A DNA stretch of 64,000 bases from NCBI GenBank assembly GCA_015232455.1, contig JADFZQ010000009.1, positions 1-64,000 on the forward strand. The letters run 5' to 3'. Shown piece after piece: positions 31,988-41,760 of the stretch. The stretch comes from Desulfamplus sp. (GTDB taxonomy: Bacteria > Desulfobacterota > Desulfobacteria > Desulfobacterales > Desulfobacteraceae). Every line of letters starts with the position of its first letter. Positions within the stretch are counted from its first letter, which is position 1. The notes under the pieces were generated by a model. The model saw only the letters and a list, made by a program, of their open reading frames with translations. It did not search any database and was not told the origin of the DNA. Position numbers and translations under genes: made by a program.

Positions 31988-34279
31988 TTATACACTTGCA
32001 GCAAGTTCAAAAATACCGTGCATATCAAGAATTAGCCCAACCTTTCCATCTGCAAGGATTGCTCCGCCTGAAAAACCTGTAACATTTTTAAGAGTTGCCC
32101 CAAGACTTTTGATAACATACTCATCTTTTCCAAGAAGCTCATCAACTAGTAAACCTCTCCTCTCCTCTTTAGATTCCACAACAACAACAAGACTCTCCCA
32201 AGGGTATAATGAATCATTATCAATATCGCATATCTGCTTCATGCGAATAAGCGGAATAAGTTCATTACGCTCTTTAATCATCTCTCCTTTTCCTTTTAGC
32301 GTAAAGCAATCTTTTTTATCTGGTCTAAATGATCGCTTAATTGAGATAGTTGGAATAACATATCTCTCTTTGCCAATTCTTATCAACATTCCATCAATAA
32401 TAGCAAGAGTTAAAGGAAGGCTAATTATAAAACATGTGCCTTGCCCCTTTGTTGAACGTATATCAAGGCTGCCTCTAAATTTTTCAATACCTTCTCTTAC
32501 AACGTCCATTCCAACACCTCTGCCAGAAATATCTGTAATGGCACTTGCTGTTGAAAATCCTGGCTCCATTATGAAATCAAATATTTGTGAGTCTGTAAGT
32601 AAAGCATCTTTTCTGGTAAGACCAGATGCAACTGCTTTTTCAAAAATCCGCTCTTTGTCTAAACCTTTTCCATCATCTTCAATTTCAATTACAATGCTTC
32701 CGCCTTTATGATAGGCACGAAGGTAAATTGTTCCTTGAGCAGGTTTTCCAGAGTTGATTCTATCTTGAGTTTTCTCAATACCATGATCAACGGCATTTCT
32801 TATCATGTGAACCATTGGTTCATAAAGTGCATCAACTACGTTTCTGTCAATTTCAGTATCTTCTCCAGACATTTCTAACACAACATCTTTTTTTGATTTT
32901 TTTGCAAGATCGCGAGTAAGGCGGATCATCTTGGTAAATGTGGAGTGGATTGGAATCATCCGCATTGACATTGCAATACGTTGAATGTTGGATACAATCT
33001 GTTCTAATTGATTGACGCTTTGATAAAGCGATGGATCTCTTGATGCTTGCTGCTTTAACATTGACTGGGCAATTACAAGCTCACCTGCATAATCAACCAG
33101 ATCATCAAGTTTGTTTGTATTGACCTTTACTTGTGTAGAACTTAATTGGTTAGAAGCGTATTTTTTCTGGCTCTTCTGCTCCATAAGTGCAGATGCAATA
33201 TCACTTGAATCTACAAATTCACCTTCAAGCAAAATTTCCCCTATCTTCTTGCCTGTTCTTGCCTGCTCTTCAAGCACATCATCTAAAGTATCATCGTCTA
33301 TAATGCCTTTACGAATTAAAATCTTACCAACTGGCTCTTTATTATCTTTTGCAAGCAAAGGGGGTAATTGCTGCAATTTTACCCTTAAAGGTTCAATATC
33401 AATGTCGCTATCATCAGGCTTTACCTTGTTTTGGACACACTCTTTAACTTTAGTAAGAAGTTTTTTTAACAGATCAACAGATTCAAGGATAGCATCAGTT
33501 GCAATATCGTTAATTATAAAATCACCGTTTCTTGCACAGTCAAGAAGGTTCTCTGTAGAGTGTGATAGCTTGTTGATCTTTTTAAGGTCAAGAAAACCTG
33601 ATACGCCTTTGATTGTATGAAAGGGTCGAAAAATATTATTGATAATCTCATGGTTTAAAGGATCATGTTCAAGCTCCATGAGTTCAACTTCAATAGTATC
33701 TAAATTATCCTCAGCCTCAGAAGCAAAATCAGACAATATCTGTAAATCCTCTTCTGATATTGTAAAATCTGGTTTTATAGATAGAGGTTGTATATCTTGA
33801 GGTTGTATATTAGCTGCACTATCTAAGTTTTCTCTCGGTTTTGGCTCTATTTCAGAAGATTCTGGATTTGATGAAGAGGCTTCTAATAATTTCGATGGTG
33901 AAGATTGTAATAGATTGGATGATGTAGCAGCGGTGGAAGATACGGTTTGGTCAAAAAACGAAGAGTCCAGAATTTCAAGGACATCAGATATATCAAAAAT
34001 AAAATCTATCCCTTTTTCAAGATGTTTGACAAGGGCATTTAAAAGAGTCAAACCCTGCTCTAAAGGAGATGTTGTAGTTATCTCTCGAGAGTTCATATTT
34101 TGGACATAGGATTTGTATGCACCAGCAACAGTTTTCAAGGTAGCTGCATTTAGATTAGATGATATTGCTTCAATCTCATCTAAAGTCTCTATCATTTTAT
34201 CTAAAGCTGGAGCTTGACCAATGCAAAGCCCAGCTACCTGAGAAGAGAGATTTTCAATTGCTTCTTTTAACAGTTCCAT
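31988..34279 (-). CDS. cheA: Chemotaxis histidine kinase CheA, with an MshEN/GspE-N-like insert
   Basis: Hpt FHTIKGVSGFLDL; kinase NAVDHGIEKTQDR, SGRGVGMDVV; CheW-like C-terminus; insert PVGKILIRKGIIDDDTLDDVLEEQARTGKKIGEILLEGEFVDSSDIASALMEQ. Confidence 0.95.
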   Translation of the reverse strand: MELLKEAIENLSSQVAGLCIGQAPALDKMIETLDEIEAISSNLNAATLKTVAGAYKSYVQNMNSREITTTSPLEQGLTLLNALVKHLEKGIDFIFDISDVLEILDSSFFDQTVSSTAATSSNLLQSSPSKLLEASSSNPESSEIEPKPRENLDSAANIQPQDIQPLSIKPDFTISEEDLQILSDFASEAEDNLDTIEVELMELEHDPLNHEIINNIFRPFHTIKGVSGFLDLKKINKLSHSTENLLDCARNGDFIINDIATDAILESVDLLKKLLTKVKECVQNKVKPDDSDIDIEPLRVKLQQLPPLLAKDNKEPVGKILIRKGIIDDDTLDDVLEEQARTGKKIGEILLEGEFVDSSDIASALMEQKSQKKYASNQLSSTQVKVNTNKLDDLVDYAGELVIAQSMLKQQASRDPSLYQSVNQLEQIVSNIQRIAMSMRMIPIHSTFTKMIRLTRDLAKKSKKDVVLEMSGEDTEIDRNVVDALYEPMVHMIRNAVDHGIEKTQDRINSGKPAQGTIYLRAYHKGGSIVIEIEDDGKGLDKERIFEKAVASGLTRKDALLTDSQIFDFIMEPGFSTASAITDISGRGVGMDVVREGIEKFRGSLDIRSTKGQGTCFIISLPLTLAIIDGMLIRIGKERYVIPTISIKRSFRPDKKDCFTLKGKGEMIKERNELIPLIRMKQICDIDNDSLYPWESLVVVVESKEERRGLLVDELLGKDEYVIKSLGATLKNVTGFSGGAILADGKVGLILDMHGIFELAASV

Positions 34280-34442
34280 AAGCCTTCTGCTGAATTATAA
34301 AAAATTATGGTAAGATAAATATTGATCTTTATTTAAAGATAGGCAGAATAATTCATGGCGAGCAAATATGTCAAGGGTTGAATCATTTTGAATAGAAAAA
34401 GAGAACTGGTATATATAAACTTAATGTCAGCAATTCCAATGT

Positions 34443-34548
34443 TATACTGTTCAAGGTCATAAACTGAGCCTATCTAAACTGTAGAGACGCACGGCTGTGC
34501 GTCTCTACTTAAATATAAAAAGCTCATTTTATTCCCATCTAGAGTATA
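34443..34548. repeat. MITE-like element with near-perfect internal hairpin
   Basis: TATACTGTTCAAGGTCATAAACTGAG ... GTAGAGACGCACGGCTGTGCGTCTCTAC (34481-34508) ... AGCTCATTTTATTCCCATCTAGAGTATA. Confidence 0.8.
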
Positions 34549-34642
34549 TTTTAGCCCTGAAATTTATTTCAGGACTGTAAAAAAGTTAAAATTAATTGAC
34601 TTATAAAAAAAATAATCTTAGTTATACAAAATTTTTTAATTT

Positions 34643-34832
34643 CAGGTGTTTAAAAAGGGAATCCTGTGAAAGTCAGGAACGGACCCGCCGCTGTAACCGA
34701 GTATGAAATCTGCCCTATATCACTGTTTATTATCTCTCTAATTCATTTTGGAAACAAAGAGAGTAACGATGGGAAGATGCAGAGAAGTAAGTTGATCCGG
34801 AAGTCAGAAAACCTGCCTGAATAGATATTGTA
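34643..34832 (+). ncRNA. Cobalamin (B12) riboswitch
   Basis: GGGAATCCTGTGAAAGTCAGGAACGGACCCGCCGCTGTAACCG ... GGAAGTCAGAAAACCTGCCTG. Confidence 0.95.
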
Positions 34833-34892
34833 AGTCCCTGCTTTCCGCGAGGTTCGGGTGGGATAATGTTACAAATTTGAGGATAAATACGG

Positions 34893-34935
34893 AACTCCCC
34901 ATATCGCATACAAAACGATATGGGGAGTTTTTTTT
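34893..34935 (+). terminator. Intrinsic terminator downstream of the riboswitch
   Basis: AACTCCCCATATCG - 9 nt loop - CGATATGGGGAGTT followed by a T-run. Confidence 0.93.
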
Positions 34936-34953
34936 GCAAAATTTCAATTAAAT

Positions 34954-36057
34954 TTGATGAGGAAACAAGGTTGCATGAAGAGTGAGTTTGATAAACCCAA
35001 TTACACAATATCGCTAATAAATAAAGCTACTTTTATAGTGATATTATTTTTTATGCTTATTGGATTGATAACTCTATCTGCATCTATGGGTTACGTGAAA
35101 ATAGAACTTTTTGATATACTAAGAATTATTGCATCTAAAATTATTAATAACAATAATTTGATTGCATATATTAATGATTCTTTCCCTGCTATTTCAGATA
35201 AATCAATAACTATTGTGATGGAGGTTCGTTTTCCGAGAATTCTTACCTGTGCAGCAGTTGGAGCAGCCTTATCGCTCTCTGGAGTTATTTTCCAAGGCAT
35301 TTTGCTAAATCCTCTTGCTGATCCCTACACGCTTGGAGTCTCTGCTGGTGCTGCGTTTGGAGCTTCTGTTGCCATTTTGTTAAACCTTAGTGCAGCTTTT
35401 GTCTCTGTTCCTCTATTTGCATTTGCAGGTGCATCATTAACACTCTTCTTTGTGATATTTCTCTCATACAATAAAAAATCATACTCCCCTACCCTATCTT
35501 CAACTAATCTTATACTTTCTGGTATTATAGTTTCTTCAATTTTATCTGCTGGCATCAGTTTTCTTAAATATATAGCAGATGAGCAAGTTGCTATAATCAT
35601 CTTTTGGTTAATGGGCAGCTTTGCTTCAAAAACATGGCTTGATGTTGTAATTACCATGTTTTTTCTTACAATCGGGTCTATTGTGGCTTTTGTATTTGCA
35701 AGAGATTTAAACCTTATATCGCTTGGAGAACGAGCAGCCTCAACTCTTGGAGTTGATACTAAACGGGTAACTTTGATTTTACTTATTACTGGTTCAATGG
35801 TTGCCGCAGTTTCTGTATCTGTATCCGGCATTATCGGGTTTGTAGGGCTTTTAGTTCCACATATAGTAAGATTTATAGTTGGTCCTGATAACCGTTCTTT
35901 GATTCCAATTTCTATGCTCACTGGTTCAATTTTACTTTTAGCAGCAGATACAATTACCCGTACGGTTCTTCCTTACGAAATCCCAATTGGAGTTTTAACA
36001 GCATTGATTGGAGGACCTATTTTTTGCTGGATATTTAAGCGTGGGAGTGTCAGATAA
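34954..36057 (+). CDS. btuC: FecCD/BtuC-family ABC permease, probably for a corrinoid (start may be 34957 or 34975)
   Basis: RFPRILTCAAVGAALSLSGVIFQGILLNPLADPYTLGVSAGAAFGAS; downstream of B12 riboswitch. Confidence 0.9.
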   Translation: MMRKQGCMKSEFDKPNYTISLINKATFIVILFFMLIGLITLSASMGYVKIELFDILRIIASKIINNNNLIAYINDSFPAISDKSITIVMEVRFPRILTCAAVGAALSLSGVIFQGILLNPLADPYTLGVSAGAAFGASVAILLNLSAAFVSVPLFAFAGASLTLFFVIFLSYNKKSYSPTLSSTNLILSGIIVSSILSAGISFLKYIADEQVAIIIFWLMGSFASKTWLDVVITMFFLTIGSIVAFVFARDLNLISLGERAASTLGVDTKRVTLILLITGSMVAAVSVSVSGIIGFVGLLVPHIVRFIVGPDNRSLIPISMLTGSILLLAADTITRTVLPYEIPIGVLTALIGGPIFCWIFKRGSVR

Positions 36058-36063
36058 TCTATT

Positions 36064-36867
36064 ATGATAAAATTAGAAAATCTCAATTTTACCTACGACA
36101 ACTTCTCAACCCTGCCCTACCCTGCTGTGATTAACAATGTCTCTTTAAATTTTAAAGCTGGCAAATTTTATTCAATTTTAGGTCCAAATGGCTGCGGAAA
36201 AACAACCCTACTTGATTTAATGATTGGACATCTAAAGCCAATATCTGGCAAAGTTATAGTCAAAGACAGTGTTTCACATGAAAGAAATATTTTATCTATG
36301 CCCAAACGAGAAGTTGCAAAAAATATTGCCCTTGTTTCCCAAAACTATAATATTAACTTTCCATTTACAGTTAAAGAGGTGGTTATGATGGGCAGACATC
36401 CATACATTGGAAGGTTTGCAAATCCATCTAAGAAAGATATAGAGATAGTCAACAAAGTCATGGAACTAACTGGTACGGATAAATTTGCACATAGAAAAAT
36501 AACTGATTTAAGTGGTGGTGAGCGTCAAAGATGTGTATTTGCAAGAGCATTATCACAAGATACTCCTTTGCTTTTTTTAGACGAAGCATTCTCAAATATG
36601 GATATAAGCCACACCATACGCCTTCTTAACTTAGTAAAAAAAGAGGTCAAAAAGCATAATAAAACTATAATATCCGTGTTCCATGATATAAACCTTGCTG
36701 CAATTTGGTCTGACGAGCTTATATTTATGAAAAACGGTGAAATAGCAGCATCAGGTGAAACTGACGAAGTTATGACTGAAGAGATTATCGAAACCGTGTT
36801 TCACGTGAAACCCAAAGTTGAATATAACCCCTATTCACGAGCAAAACAGGCTTATTTTAGGACGTAG
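36064..36867 (+). CDS. btuD: BtuD/FepC-family ABC transporter ATPase
   Basis: LGPNGCGKTTLLDLMIG, LSGGERQRCVFARAL, LLFLDEAFSNMD. Confidence 0.92.
   Translation: MIKLENLNFTYDNFSTLPYPAVINNVSLNFKAGKFYSILGPNGCGKTTLLDLMIGHLKPISGKVIVKDSVSHERNILSMPKREVAKNIALVSQNYNINFPFTVKEVVMMGRHPYIGRFANPSKKDIEIVNKVMELTGTDKFAHRKITDLSGGERQRCVFARALSQDTPLLFLDEAFSNMDISHTIRLLNLVKKEVKKHNKTIISVFHDINLAAIWSDELIFMKNGEIAASGETDEVMTEEIIETVFHVKPKVEYNPYSRAKQAYFRT
36797..36812. promoter_or_regulatory. parS-like ParB-binding site 1
   Basis: TGTTTCACGTGAAACC: 15/16 match to TGTTTCACGTGAAACA, perfect 14-bp palindrome core. Confidence 0.8.
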
Positions 36868-36948
36868 CACTGCATTGAAAGAGGCTTAACGGCTTAATTT
36901 TGGGCATAGTTTTATTTTAGGCGGGAAATATCTGGTTGGAGATGATTT

Positions 36949-37224
36949 ATGATAAAGAGCTTTAAACATAAAGGACTTGCAGAATTGTTTGAACGTGGAC
37001 ATTCTGCTAAAGTGAAGCAGGATTTACAATCTCGGTCGCTACGCCGTTTAGATGCTTTGGATCAAGCGGAATCTTTGACAGATTTGAACCTGCCAGGTTT
37101 TAATTTTCACCATCTTGAAGGAATACCAAAGCGTTATAGTATTCATGTAAATGGTCCATGGTGTATCACCTTTGAATGGGAAGAAGGTGATGCAATAAAG
37201 ATTAATCTTGAACAATACCATTAA
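36949..37224 (+). CDS. higB: HigB/RelE-family toxin
   Basis: MIKSFKHKGLAELFERGHSAKVKQD...RRLDALDQAESLTDLNLPGFNFHHLEG...RYSIHVNGPWCITFEWEEGDA. Confidence 0.93.
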   Translation: MIKSFKHKGLAELFERGHSAKVKQDLQSRSLRRLDALDQAESLTDLNLPGFNFHHLEGIPKRYSIHVNGPWCITFEWEEGDAIKINLEQYH

Positions 37225-37233
37225 GGAGGTTCT

Positions 37234-37569
37234 ATGGAAGAGTATTTAGTTAGACGACCACTGAAAAGACCGCCAATACACCCAGGTGAAATTTTACGTG
37301 AAGATGTAATAAAAAATCTTAACTTGTCGATTGATGAGACATCAAAGCGACTTGGAGTTTCACGCCAGAAACTTCAGCGTATATTAGATTGCACCCATCC
37401 AATCACAACTGAAATGGCTCTCAGGATTGGGAAATTTGCGGGTAATGGTCCTGGTCTTTGGTTGCGTATGCAGCAGGCTTATGATTTATGGTCTGTTGAA
37501 AATAAGATGGCAGATGAATTATCTAAAATTGAAACAGTTTCACTAAAATATGCTACCCAATCCTATTAA
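37234..37569 (+). CDS. higA: HigA-family antitoxin
   Basis: RPPIHPGEILREDVIKNLNLSIDETSKRLGVSRQKLQRIL; directly follows higB. Confidence 0.93.
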   Translation: MEEYLVRRPLKRPPIHPGEILREDVIKNLNLSIDETSKRLGVSRQKLQRILDCTHPITTEMALRIGKFAGNGPGLWLRMQQAYDLWSVENKMADELSKIETVSLKYATQSY

Positions 37570-37607
37570 AGCTGCCATATCTATCAACTAATTCAGGATA
37601 TACACAG

Positions 37608-40511
37608 ATGCCCATAAGCTGGAATGAAATAAAAACCCGCTCACTTGCATTCTCAAAAGAGTGGGAAAACGAAAAATCAGAAGACGCCGAAGCTAAATCT
37701 TTCTGGGACGGATTCTTTGATATATTCGGCATCAGCAGAAGGCGTGTTGCATCGTTTGAAGAGCCTGTAAAAAAACTTGGCAATAAACAAGGATTTATAG
37801 ACCTTTTCTGGAAAGGTGTGCTTATTGTTGAACATAAATCACGCGGAAAGAGTCTTGATAAGGCTTACACCCAAGCTCTTGATTATTTTGACGGCATAAA
37901 AGAGCGTGATCTGCCCAAATATGTTCTTGTATCTGATTTTGAGAGATTCCGTCTTTATGACTTAGACGCATTACCACAACAAGAGATAAAACAGGTCTAT
38001 AACTCTGAAAATAATGAATCCCCTGCCCTACCCTGCAATTACCATGAATCCTGTAACTACAAAGAATTTGAGTTAAAAGATTTACACAAATATGTAAAAC
38101 TCTTTGGGTTTATCGCTGGTTATCAAACCCACAAAATTGAAGAGCAAGACCCTGTAAATGTTAAAGCTGCTGAACAGATGGGCAGACTCCACGACCTTAT
38201 GAAAGATGTTGGTTATGATGGACATGCTCTTGAACTCTATTTGGTGCGTCTTTTGTTTTGTATGTTTGCAGAGGATACAGGCATCTTTGAGCGGCAGCAG
38301 TTTCAAGATTATATTGAAGATAGGACAAATCAAGATGGTTCTGATCTTGGAGATCGTATCAACACAATATTTCAAGTTCTAAACACTCCAGAGAAAAAAC
38401 GATTTAAAAATCTTGACGAACAACTCGCAGCTTTTCCATACATCAACGGCAGATTATTTGAAGAGATAATTCCAACTGCAAGTTTTGATAGTTCAATGCG
38501 TCAAACTCTGCTTGATTGCTGTGCTTTGGATTGGAGTAAAATTTCACCAGCGATTTTTGGATCGCTGTTTCAATCAATCATGGATAAAACGGCAAGACGC
38601 AATTTAGGGGCACATTACACAAGTGAAAAGAATATCTTAAAAGTTATAAAACCCCTGTTTCTTGATTCACTTTGGGAAGAGTTTAAAAAGATAAAAAGCA
38701 ACAAAAACAAGTTAATTGAATTTCACGACAAACTACGAACTTTGACTTTTCTTGATCCCGCCTGCGGTTGTGGCAATTTTCTTGTTATAACTTATCGGGA
38801 GTTACGGCTTTTAGAGCTTGATGTTTTACGTGCTTTGTTTAGCAAAGAAAAAAAGAAAGAAATCATCATAGATAGACACCCAAGGCTTAAAGAATTAGAA
38901 GAACAAACAAAAAATATAAAAGATCAGAATCTTGATATTCATATCAAATCCATGATCAAGCTCAATGTTGATCAATTCTACGGAATTGAGATTGAGGAGT
39001 TTCCAGCTCAAATTGCTCAAGTTGCTTTGTGGCTTATGGATCACCAGATGAATCTGCTTGTTTCAGAGGAGTTTGGACTCTATTTTGCACGTATTCCACT
39101 AAGTTCTAGCAGCAAAATTATTTGTGGTAATGCCCTTCAAATTGATTGGAATGAGGTTATTCCCGCAGAAAAGTTAAGCTACATAATGGGCAATCCGCCG
39201 TTTGTGGGTTCAAAATTTATGAACGCTTCCCAACGTGCTGATGTTGCTCAGGTTTTCGGCAATATCAAAAATGCTGGACTTCTTGATTTTGTAGCTGCGT
39301 GGTATGTCAAAGCTGCAAGAGTGATTCAAGGAACTTCTATCCGTTGTGCATTTGTTTCAACCAACTCAATTACACAAGGTGAACAGGTTGGGGTTTTGTG
39401 GAGTTGGATGCTTTCACAAGGCATTAAAATATTTTTTGCTCATCGCACTTTTCAATGGAATAACGAAGCTAAAGGCAAAGCTGCTGTTCATTGTGTGATT
39501 ATAGGGTTTTCTACTGAAGATATTTCACCAAAATGGTTGTTTGAATACGAAGATATAAAAAGTGAACCCCATCAAATTCAGGTTAAAAATATCAATCCAT
39601 ATTTGGTTGATGCACCTGATATTGTTCTTAATAGTCGACAAAAGCCTCTTTGTGAAGTGCCGTTAATTGGTATAGGAAATCAACCGATTGATGGGGGAAA
39701 CTACCTTTTTACTGAGGAAGAGAAAAATGAGTTTTTAAAAAAAGAACCTCAAGCAGAATCACATTTTCGCCGTTGGCTTGGAGCTGATGAATTTCTGAAT
39801 GGCTGGCATCGTTATTGTTTATGGCTTGGAGATTGTTCACCATCAGAACTAAAACAAATGCCTGAAGCCTTGAAACTTGTAGAAGCTGTTAAACAATTCC
39901 GTTTAAAGAGCAAAAGAGCTTCTACTGTTAAACTTGCCAATACTCCTACAAGATTTCTTGTTGAGAATATGCCCCAAAAGGAGTTTTTGATTATTCCTGA
40001 AACATCAGCAGAGAGACGTAATTATATTCCCTTAGGTTTTAAGACTTCAAAAATCTTTTGTAGTAATGCTGTTAGAGTGGCTACTGGCGTAACTCTATAT
40101 CACTTTGGCATTTTAACATCTTTGATGCACAACGCTTGGATGCGAACAGTTTGTGGTAGATTAAAAAGTGATTATCGCTATTCAGCGGGCATAGTTTACA
40201 ACAACTTCCCTTGGCCTGAAAATCCCACAGATAAGCAGAAAAAAGCAATTGAAGATGAGGCTCAATCGTTGCTTGATGCACGTTCGCAATTTCCAGAGTC
40301 ATCGCTTGCTGACCTTTACGATCCTTTAACAATGCCCCCTACCCTTTTAAAAGCTCATCACAAACTTGATAAAGCTGTTGATGCTGCTTACGGTAAGACA
40401 AACTTTAAAACAGAAGCTGAAAGAGTGGCGTTTTTGTTTGAGTTATATCAAACATATTTGAATGAGCTGCCGTTGGAGAAATCTAAATCAAAGAAAGCAA
40501 AGAAAACTTAA
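37608..40511 (+). CDS. MmeI-like (Type IIL/IIG) restriction endonuclease-methyltransferase
   Basis: N-terminal GFIDLFWKGVLIVEHKSRG (PD-(D/E)xK-like), DPACGCGNFL, NPPFVG motif IV, C-terminal recognition region. Confidence 0.88.
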   Translation: MPISWNEIKTRSLAFSKEWENEKSEDAEAKSFWDGFFDIFGISRRRVASFEEPVKKLGNKQGFIDLFWKGVLIVEHKSRGKSLDKAYTQALDYFDGIKERDLPKYVLVSDFERFRLYDLDALPQQEIKQVYNSENNESPALPCNYHESCNYKEFELKDLHKYVKLFGFIAGYQTHKIEEQDPVNVKAAEQMGRLHDLMKDVGYDGHALELYLVRLLFCMFAEDTGIFERQQFQDYIEDRTNQDGSDLGDRINTIFQVLNTPEKKRFKNLDEQLAAFPYINGRLFEEIIPTASFDSSMRQTLLDCCALDWSKISPAIFGSLFQSIMDKTARRNLGAHYTSEKNILKVIKPLFLDSLWEEFKKIKSNKNKLIEFHDKLRTLTFLDPACGCGNFLVITYRELRLLELDVLRALFSKEKKKEIIIDRHPRLKELEEQTKNIKDQNLDIHIKSMIKLNVDQFYGIEIEEFPAQIAQVALWLMDHQMNLLVSEEFGLYFARIPLSSSSKIICGNALQIDWNEVIPAEKLSYIMGNPPFVGSKFMNASQRADVAQVFGNIKNAGLLDFVAAWYVKAARVIQGTSIRCAFVSTNSITQGEQVGVLWSWMLSQGIKIFFAHRTFQWNNEAKGKAAVHCVIIGFSTEDISPKWLFEYEDIKSEPHQIQVKNINPYLVDAPDIVLNSRQKPLCEVPLIGIGNQPIDGGNYLFTEEEKNEFLKKEPQAESHFRRWLGADEFLNGWHRYCLWLGDCSPSELKQMPEALKLVEAVKQFRLKSKRASTVKLANTPTRFLVENMPQKEFLIIPETSAERRNYIPLGFKTSKIFCSNAVRVATGVTLYHFGILTSLMHNAWMRTVCGRLKSDYRYSAGIVYNNFPWPENPTDKQKKAIEDEAQSLLDARSQFPESSLADLYDPLTMPPTLLKAHHKLDKAVDAAYGKTNFKTEAERVAFLFELYQTYLNELPLEKSKSKKAKKT

Positions 40512-40523
40512 CAATGAATATAA

Positions 40524-40541
40524 AACCTCTTATAGGAGGTT
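40524..40541 (+). promoter_or_regulatory. Hairpin enclosing the Shine-Dalgarno of the downstream HTH gene
   Basis: AACCTC-TTATAG-GAGGTT immediately before ATG at 40547. Confidence 0.45.
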
Positions 40542-40546
40542 GATTT

Positions 40547-40831
40547 ATGACAGAAAAAATTGTGAACTCTTCTGGAAATGTGTTTGCTGATCTTGGATTT
40601 TCTCAAGATGAAGCAGTTATTCTTCAAATACGTGCTGATCTGATGTCTGATCTTAGGAAGTTTATCACAACAAAAGAACTTACATCTTTTGACACAGCTA
40701 AAATATTGGGTTTGAGTCAATCCAGATTATCTGATCTTAAACAAGGCAAATGGGATAAATTCAGCCTTGAAATGCTGATTACTCTTGCAACAAAAGCGGG
40801 AATGCGTGTGAGTCTAAAAATAGCGGCATAA
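40547..40831 (+). CDS. XRE-family antitoxin-like HTH protein without an adjacent toxin
   Basis: TTKELTSFDTAKILGLSQSRLSDLKQGKWDKFSLEMLITLATKAGMRV. Confidence 0.82.
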   Translation: MTEKIVNSSGNVFADLGFSQDEAVILQIRADLMSDLRKFITTKELTSFDTAKILGLSQSRLSDLKQGKWDKFSLEMLITLATKAGMRVSLKIAA

Positions 40832-40852
40832 TTGGTCAAGGATGCAAAAACG

Positions 40853-41206
40853 ATGAAGCCTGAATCTATCCAAAAACAGTTTATGACATTAGATGAAGAT
40901 GAAAAAGCAATTCTTGATTCTGTCGAAAATGATGAGTGGATCGCCTGCTATGAAACTTCTGAAGAATTTAATATCCGCAAAACAGAATTGATGAAAGCGG
41001 CTCAAAATACGTTGAATGCTGAAAAAGAAACTGAAATCATTATTCATACTCCTCAAAATATTCTTCGTAACTCACTTAAAAAGAAAAGAGGAGTAACAGG
41101 CAGAAGTCTTTTAAAATATGCTGGTCTGATTCTTCCTGATGATTTGCGGGTTATCAGTGATGCTGTAAAAATTGACTGCGGACGGATTGATAACAATGAA
41201 TGGTAA
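40853..41206 (+). CDS. VapB-type antitoxin with N-terminal CopG/BrnA-like segment (ORF track starts at TTG 40832)
   Basis: C-terminus GVTGRSLLKYAGLILPDDLRVISDAVKIDCGRIDNNEW; stop overlaps the ATG of a PIN-toxin remnant. Confidence 0.7.
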   Translation: MKPESIQKQFMTLDEDEKAILDSVENDEWIACYETSEEFNIRKTELMKAAQNTLNAEKETEIIIHTPQNILRNSLKKKRGVTGRSLLKYAGLILPDDLRVISDAVKIDCGRIDNNEW

Positions 41207-41234
41207 ATATCTTTTTGATACTAATATAGTTTGA
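41196..41234 (+). pseudogene. VapC/PIN toxin remnant MNGKYLFDTNIV*
   Basis: 12-codon ORF overlapping the antitoxin stop; matches the PIN N-terminal strand with catalytic Asp, then stop. Confidence 0.7.
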
Positions 41235-41376
41235 GCTTAATTTATTGTTGTAATTAAATTGCTAACAAAAAGTTAAACCATATAAAACTGATAACAATAT
41301 CAATAATCCAAAGTATAAAGCTGCTTGTAATTAATCCAAAAAAACTGGGTACTTTTTATCGTATGGAGAATTTATC

Positions 41377-41706
41377 ATGGATCAATACATCTATATTTTA
41401 AACATGATTAGTAAAAATCAATTACCAGAAAGTTTTGACGTAGATAGTAAAGAGCTTAATATCATTTTAAATCTTATTGATGAAGAATTGATTTCAGCAA
41501 ACTTACAGCCTGTTTATGGAAGCACTTTTATAAATTCGCCAAGATTAACAATTAAAGGTGAAGAAAAATTAAAAGCATCAAAACTCTCTACAAAAACTAT
41601 ATCCGCTTTTCACAATGTTTCTTTTGGTATTTGGAAATCTATTTTATATATAATAGCAAGTATCATAATTGCTTTTTTGGTGAACTACCTCTACCCTAAA
41701 GTGTAG
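41377..41706 (+). CDS. Hypothetical protein with C-terminal transmembrane helix
   Basis: 109 aa; wHTH-like N-terminal half; SILYIIASIIIAFLVNYLYPKV. Confidence 0.6.
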   Translation: MDQYIYILNMISKNQLPESFDVDSKELNIILNLIDEELISANLQPVYGSTFINSPRLTIKGEEKLKASKLSTKTISAFHNVSFGIWKSILYIIASIIIAFLVNYLYPKV

Positions 41707-41758
41707 AGGTTTCAATAGTCTTTAATGGCTTACATCCCCTACCCTAAAGGGATAGGGG
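41687..41758. repeat. Pair of related hairpins sharing CTACCCTAAAG
   Basis: ACCTCTAC-CCTAAAGT-GTAGAGGT (41687-41710) and CCCCTACCC-TAAA-GGG-A-TAGGGG (41736-41758). Confidence 0.6.
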
Positions 41759-41760
41759 TT

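Noticed and set aside
32109-33620. Plus-strand ORFs of 200 and 169 aa opposite cheA
   Set aside because: Antisense shadow ORFs; cheA is unambiguous on the minus strand.
35325-35921. 198-aa minus-strand ORF opposite the btuC-like gene
   Set aside because: Antisense shadow of a membrane-protein gene; no domain signal.
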